Shown: positions 58,670 to 64,000 of the stretch, piece after piece
How positions within the stretch are numbered: position 1 is the stretch's first letter
Layout of the letters: each line of letters starts with the position of its first letter
NCBI GenBank assembly: GCA_039654915.1
Contig: CM077597.1
Coordinates: 60,044,001 to 60,108,000, forward strand
Length of the DNA: 64,000 nt
Direction of reading: 5' to 3'
Source: Aquilaria yunnanensis
Lineage: Eukaryota; Streptophyta; Magnoliopsida; Malvales; Thymelaeaceae
The notes under the pieces: model-generated
Told to the model about the DNA's origin: nothing
Database searches by the model: none
Seen by the model: only the letters and a program-made list of their open reading frames with translations
Program-made: the position numbers and the translations under genes

Positions 58670-59536
58670 TGATAGCCAAAGGCTATCGCCTCAATCTGGC
58701 CGAACACCCTGCCACAACAATGGCCAGAAGAACTAGCGCTTCCCGGGAACAGGTGGAATCATGCACCTCGGGAGATAGCCGGAGAGCTCCGAGCCTCGGC
58801 ACGCCAGTAAAACTTGAGGACTCTATTCGCCCCCCAAGGTTGTGAACAGCGCGCCTTCGGAAAAGTGGCACCAGACATTGCTGCCCGAACATGATATCCC
58901 CGAAGGTGAAACCCCCTGGAACTGGGAACCCCCGAACTGAGGGTATGCTTCCCGAAGAGGCTCTGTCCGAACTAGAGGACGACCTCGCCCAGGGACCTCG
59001 GGAGTACGGCAGGCGCATTTAAGGAAGCATTTAAGGAAGCCTCTGACACGTCCCACCACAGACGTAAAAAGTCGCCCTTACGCGCAGACGCCATCAGAAT
59101 CACATCATGGCCCGTCTCAGCACAAGGCTCGAGGCGAGCTGGTTACCAACTATCTGTCCCCTACGCCCAGAAGTTCAGGAGCATCCGACCGCACACGTGT
59201 CATGATCTGAACGGGCAAGGTATTCCTATATATACAGGAAATAAATACTTGACAGGAGGTTGGTTGGCCGGATATACAGCTCCCACACTCTGAGAAAATA
59301 CCAGGCGAGACTTTTCTGCCTTTCTATTTGAGCTAGTGACTTTCTCCTTTTTCCGGCCACCACTGACTTGGGCGTCGGAGGCTCCCCCCCCGGAAAAACA
59401 CTCCGGGGGCCTCCTAACCCTGTTTACCAGCTTTTCAGGTACTCTTCTTGGGCCGATCCACCTTCCAGGCGTTCTTCCTCCTAGAAGTCTCCTCAACAGT
59501 CATCATGACTCACAACGATGAGGCCCAAGGCCATCA
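58670..59536 (+). mobile_element. 3' LTR of element K
   Basis: 867 bp, TGATAGCCAAAGGCTATC...GGCCATCA, followed by TSD gtagt (59537-59541). Very similar to the 5' LTR, with a few substitutions and a duplicated 'atttaaggaagc' absent from the 5' copy. Confidence 0.93.
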
Positions 59537-59541
59537 GTAGT

Positions 59542-59933
59542 ACTTTTTCATGTTGTTTTTTTTGTTAGGGGCCATCGGCTTGGGTCTTTGGACTCCTCCC
59601 TATTTCTCCGATGCCACCAAGATGTTGGTTTAGGAAGTTTTTAGTGGTAGTAAGTCGACATGTCTCTTTTACCTTTGTTCCTTTTAGGTTGCTTGCTGCT
59701 CCCACCTTCCCCGCGGGGTTGGTTCTGGAACCAACTACGAGTATCCAGTTTTTCTTCATGAACCATCATTTCTTTGGCAATCATGTATTGCTCAGCAAGC
59801 AGATAGAGTTCTTCAACCATCGTTAGATATGCTTTGAAAGCTCAAATGCTAAGTTGGATCCTTTTTTTATGCCCCTTTTTATTGCTAGGATATGAACCTT
59901 AGGAGAGAAATCAATGACTTTTAGGAGCTCTTG
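59542..59933 (-). pseudogene. Ancient Tat-like gag J, upstream fragment
   Basis: Minus strand reads LLKVIDFSPKVHILAIKRGI, AFELSKHI and, after a frame change, MVEELYLLAEQYMIAKEMM. These align in order with the gag of element C (ALSVPDFRPKIRILAMTRGL, YEFSKDPP, LGEFYRRAEQHMTVEEL). The end at 59542 joins 46994 across element K and restores the zinc-motif order. Several stops. L interrupts it at 59933. Confidence 0.83.
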
Positions 59934-60812
59934 TGATGGCCTGGGGCCTCATCGTTTAGAGTCATGGTGACTGTTGGAGAGACTTCTAGGAGGAAGAACG
60001 CCTGGAGGATGGTGCGCCCAAGGGAGAGTACCTGAGATGCTAAAAAAAAGTGGGGTTATGAGGCCCCTGGAGTGTTTTTCCTGGTGGGGAGCCTCCGACG
60101 CCCAAGTCAGTGGTGGCTGAGAAAAAGGCAGAGGAAGTAGCACAAAGGGCTGAAGAGTCTTGCCTGGTGATTTTCTCAGGGTCTGGGAGTCAGACCTTTT
60201 GCCAACCAACCTCCTGCCAAGTATTTATTTCCTGGAATTTATAGGAGTGCCTAGCCCGTTCAGATCGCGACACGTGTTTGGTCGGATGTTCCCTGAGTTT
60301 CTGGGCGTAGGGGACAGATAGCTGGTAGTAGGTTGCCTTGAGCCTTGTGCTGAGATGGGCCATGATGTGATTTTGATGGCGTGAGCGTGCTAGAGCGCCT
60401 ATTGAGGTGACTTTATGACGTCTGTGAAAGGACATGTCAGAGGCTTCCTTAAATGCTTCCTTAAATGCTCCTGCCGTACTCCCGAGGTCCCTGGGCGAGG
60501 TCGTCCTTTGGTACGGACGGTGCCTCTTCGAGAAACACACACCCAGTTAGGGGGTTCCCAGCTTCAGGGAGTTCCGCCTTCGGGGAGATCATGTTTGGCC
60601 CGCAATAGCTGGTGCCTCTTTTTCGAAGGCGATCTGTTTACAACCTCGGGGGGCTAGTACTATCCTCAAGTTTCCTGGCGTGCCGGGCTCGGAGCTCTTC
60701 GGCTATCTCCTGAGGTGTATGATCTCATTTTTACTCGGGTATCGCCAGTCTCTTCTGGCCATTCTTGTGGCAGGGAGTTCGGCCAGATAGAGGCGATAGC
60801 CTTTGGCTATCA
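59934..60812 (-). mobile_element. 3' LTR of element L
   Basis: 879 bp, tgatggcctggggc...ggctatca, followed by catgccccccttt (polypurine tract, 60813-60825). Closest by eye to the LTRs of B and H (shared TATA-region spelling ggaatttataggagtgcc). Confidence 0.91.
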
Positions 60813-61331
60813 CATGCCCCCCTTTGGAAAGCCGAAGTGAAGACTTCGGTTTTGCATCTCTTTCCGAGGTTGTTCTTGGGAGTCTCTTAGGAAGCTCAAC
60901 CTGTTCCGAGGATGCACCTTCTGCCCAAAGGGCTGTTCGACCTTGGCCTATTCTTTGGTGTCTTCAAGGCGGAGCCTGTGCCAAAGATACACCTCTTGCC
61001 CGAAGGTCATGGGCTGTTTGGCCATAGGCTGTCTCTTGGTGTCCTCGAGGTGGCCTGCTCTTTGTTTCTGCAGGTTTGATGGCCAAGCGTGTCAGTCTGA
61101 GCAACGCGTCCCAGCTTTTTAGGGATGTCAGAAGATGTGCTCCCTTTTTCCTAGGGATGTCAGGAGACGTGTCCCCGTTTTGGCGCGGCGGCTGACACGT
61201 GGCACTTTGCCATTGGAGGAGAGTTGCGTCGGTTACAGAGGGCGCGCCTTTTCAGGTGCAGAGGGCAGTTACGGCGACGGTTTGCCTCCAAAGGGTACTT
61301 AAGACGACGTTTCGGTTACCCACCTCTGGCC
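60813..61331 (+). promoter_or_regulatory. Upstream region of the element L aORF
   Basis: No gene is visible. Two ~80-bp tandem units (about 60910-61065), repeated agggatgtcaggagacgtgt blocks (61115-61175), a perfect G-box CACGTG (61196-61201) and an inverted CCAAT box (61212-61216). Confidence 0.7.
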
Positions 61332-61339
61332 TATAAATG
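61332..61339 (+). promoter_or_regulatory. TATA box of the element L aORF
   Basis: TATAAATG, 258 bp before the ATG at 61590. A 19-codon upstream frame (ATG 61466) lies in the leader of this copy. Confidence 0.7.
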
Positions 61340-61589
61340 GCTCGTTCCATCATAAGTTCCTTTTTCTGTTTCTTCTACTCTTCTTTGCTTTGCCCCTGTT
61401 CTTGCACTTTCTTGCTTTCTGTGGCGGAGCTGCCTTAGTCAGAGCTTTTTCCAGCCAACTTTCACGATGGCGTCCTCAGACTTTGGCAAATCTTTTGGTG
61501 GGTTTTTGTTTTCCAGAGTGTTTTGATCTCTCTGTTCTTTGGAGTTTTTTCTAGAAACTTTTTTTTTTGTCTTTTCCAAACTCGCTTTC

Positions 61590-64000
61590 ATGTCTACAAT
61601 GCCTATCCCTGAGAGCTGGCAGCCTCTTTTAGCCCATCCTTGTTGCACCACCCCTGCAAAGTTAGAGAGGTGGAAGAAAAAGTTCTTTCTTCCCTCTTAC
61701 GCCATTACTAGGCTGCCTCGTTCTAGCCATTATGCTTTTTCAAATCACAGAAATGAGGTTACCATTTTCTGAGCCCAGCTGAAGGCCGGTCTTCGGTATC
61801 CTCCCCCGAATATGGTTTGCGAGTTCTGCCAATTGCATGGCATTGCTGTGAACCAGCTTCCCCCGAACTCGTTCTGCTATTTTAACGCGTTCCTCTGCAT
61901 GTGTGGCATGTTTGGGATAGAACCCCATTTTATAATCTTCATGCAGTACTACAAGCTCTCTGTGGTCCCGAAGGGTGGCTTCTATTTCATGCTACCTCGG
62001 GGATCCGGGAGCAAAAAATTCATGTTCACCTTCGCCACTAAGGACAGCTGGCAGGGGTGGCAACAGAAGTTCTTCTTCCGGAAGATGGTTGAGGCCTGGT
62101 CGTACGTCCTGACCAAATGGGCTCAGGGAATACTGAATGTGGACGTCGTTGATCCGAGGATGCTGCTGACTCCAGAGTTGGCTCCCGTGTTCACGGATTT
62201 CGACGCCCGCATTCGGGCTGTCTCTGACTGGACTCCCGAGGTCATTCCGCATGCCCTTTACCCTTTTCCTATCAACTGGAAATTGATGACCGAAGAGGTC
62301 CTTCGGGAACTAAAGGTGGTGAAGGAGCACGAGACTGACCTCAAGATGCCAGGTCCTGCCATCGCCGGGAAGGATTCCTGGTTGGTCAAGCTTCTTAAGG
62401 AGGAGATTTCTTTCGAAACGCTTGTCGAAAGTGAGTTTTCTTCTACTCCCTTGCTGTTTTCTTCCTCGGACTTACGCTGATATTTCTCTTCTTTTTCAGA
62501 GATGGGTGACGGGACTGCCGCCTATTACAAGTCCCTTTTCTCCGGCCAAGTGCAGAAGGGGGAGCAGACAAAGAAGGCAACTTCCCGAAGGCGGAAGTCT
62601 GTCGGTGCTGGTCCTTCGGCTAAACGGGTGAAGAAGGCTGTTCTTTCCTCCCCTTTGGAAAGTATTGGGGAGGAAAGCGAGGACGCTGTTGCTTCGCCGC
62701 CCGATCCTTCGGCCGAGGTTCCTGCCGCCACCGACGTCCCTCACACCGACGCCCCCCCCCAAAGTCCTACCCCGTCACAAGTCCTTCTGGATGCCGTGGT
62801 AGAAGCACCTTCTACCGTGGAGCGGCGCAGGCAGAAGGGTAAGGGCATTTCGACCGAGGAGGCTGAGGACTCCGAGGACGTCATTGTCGAGGTCCCTCCA
62901 GGTTAGTCTTCAGATAAACTGCGGTACAGTTCCTTTGCTTTTCTGGATTTCCTTCTTTGTCTTTAACTTCCTTCTCATTTTTGCCACGCAGGGGAGTTGC
63001 TTACCCTTGGATGGGCGACCGAACACGGGAAGGCGTGGGTCCTTCGCGACGCCAAAGTCCCGCAAGGGAAGGTTCCCAAAGAGCCTTTCTGGACATTCAC
63101 GGAGGACATGAACTTGTACTCCGAGGACTGTCCTGAAATGGCGAAGCAAATTTCGAAGGGGGTGCTTACAGAGGCCTCCTTCAAGGCTATTGTGGCGGCC
63201 CATCCGGATGATGACACCCTTGCCACCAAAGTCACCGAGCATGCTGCTCAGGTATGTTCTTCACACCTTTTTCCCTTCAATTTTTCCTAAGTGCCTGGCT
63301 CTTACTAACCTTGCGTTCATCTTTTTGCAGCTGCTGGGATACGCCGGCTTTCTCCGAGTTCGGGTGGCCAGGCAGGCGAAGTTCCGAGCTTCGGCCTTAG
63401 AGGTGTTAGAGAAGGCGAAGGCCACTCGCTTAGCATTGATCACCGAGAACCAGCAGCTGTCACATGCTGCGAAGGAAGAAGTCGCCGCCCTTCGGTAGGA
63501 GTTCCGGAAGGAGAAAGAAGAACTTGAGAAGGATTCCTCCCGGAAGATTGCTGACCTCGGCGAGCAGATAAATGGAATGCTGGCCGCCAACGAGGAGCTC
63601 CTAAAGGATAAGTCTGATTCTGACAAGCTCATACTGGCGCTGACAGCTAAGAAAAACATCCTTGGAGCCGAGGTCAAGTCCTTGAAGAAGGATCTGAAGG
63701 GGAAGAAGCAGTTAAAGACGCTCGAGGAGGAGATCGCGGATCTGAAGGACGAGCTTGACGACCTCGAGCTTGAGAAGAGCAAGTCTAATCAAATGGCCAA
63801 GGTTGCTTTTCAGGACGGCTTCTGCCTTGCTCGGCACCAGGTCCTTCAGAGGTTCCCAGATCTGGACCTCTCTTTTCTAGAGGCTCTAAACATTCCTAAG
63901 GGACCTCGGTGGGAATGGTCCAAGGTCGAACACTTGAAGCTTCCTCCTTCAATTCCAGCGCCGAAGGTGGTGGGAAAGGGTGGGCCAGCAAGTGGCTCTC
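61590..64000 (+). pseudogene. aORF of element L: spliced PF04195-type gene, two stops, cut by window edge
   Basis: Proposed exons 61590-62430, 62500-62901, 62992-63251 and 63331 to beyond 64000; introns 69, 90 and 79 bp with GT-AG ends. PF04195 domain in exon 1 (CEFCQLHGIAVNQLPP), basic NLS-like RRRK...KRVKK in exon 2, EPFWTFTEDMN in exon 3, and a coiled coil (EKDSSRKIADLGEQI) plus DGFCLARHQVL in exon 4. Stops at 61770-61772 (CGA to TGA, the same codon as in copy I) and 63496-63498 (GAG to TAG). It is antisense to the LTR direction, as in all other copies. Confidence 0.81.

Larger units (their letters stand above)
47000..59536 (+). mobile_element. Tat-lineage element K, complete structure, carrying a D solo LTR
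   Basis: 12.5 kb (11.1 kb without D2), LTRs 855 and 867 bp, perfect TSDs gtagt (46995-46999 and 59537-59541). Plus-oriented, same architecture and subfamily as element C. Inserted in the gag of J at its zinc motif. Confidence 0.95.
59934..64000 (-). mobile_element. Tat-lineage element L, 3' part (runs off right edge)
   Basis: The 3' LTR, polypurine tract and antisense aORF are inside the window; pol, gag and the 5' LTR would lie to the right. The bases before it, 59929-59933 (tcttg), are the candidate TSD. It interrupts the J gag. Confidence 0.88.

Overview
The window is plant nuclear DNA made entirely of retrotransposons. I see no host gene, tRNA or rRNA. Three things point to a flowering plant. 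There are Ty3/gypsy elements of two plant types: Tat-lineage elements with a second, archaeal-type RNase H, and chromoviruses with a C-terminal chromodomain region. The long TG...CA LTRs are flanked by 5-bp target-site duplications (TSDs). The introns are short (67-90 bp) and GT-AG. The species cannot be fixed from this sequence.

Layout. The oldest layer is J, a decayed Tat-like gag on the minus strand (46718-46994 and 59542-59933). It was split by chromovirus G (+; pol remnant 17028-18596 and 19482-19640; 3' LTR in three pieces 19645-20401, 34291-34589 and 45362-46717), by Tat element K (+; 47000-59536) and by Tat element L (-; from 59934 past the right edge). G was hit by chromovirus E (+; 13168-17027), solo Tat LTR H (18597-19476), solo LTR F (20402-23130 plus 34279-34285) and Tat element I (-; 34590-45356). 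Tat element C (-; 23131-34273) lies inside F. E was hit by an LTR of family D (12282-13167), D by Tat element B (-; 7807-12281), B by Tat element A (+; ends at 7806), and A by a Tekay-like chromovirus (-; LTR 1831-4341, gag-protease 1-1687). A second, complete D solo LTR (47992-49409) sits in the gag of K. The left-hand chain is therefore seven layers deep, and most junctions on the right are confirmed by matching TSDs.

How the genes work together. Each Tat element carries gag-PR-RT-RNaseH-aRNaseH-IN in one reading frame that appears to start inside the LTR. Downstream of pol, on the opposite strand, lies a second gene (called aORF here). It matches the plant 'putative gypsy type transposon' family (Pfam PF04195). 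All five copies (A, C, I, K, L) show the same four-exon structure and an upstream G-box-like/CCAAT/TATA arrangement. The aORF and pol converge on a stretch of short tandem repeats with hairpin-like arms. All gag-pol copies carry stops or frameshifts. The aORF of K is nearly intact and that of A is open as far as the Tekay insertion, while C, I and L carry in-frame stops.

The main point of interest is this spliced, promoter-bearing antisense gene kept by a retrotransposon family. The introns rest on sequence comparison of the five copies within the window and have not been tested with RNA.
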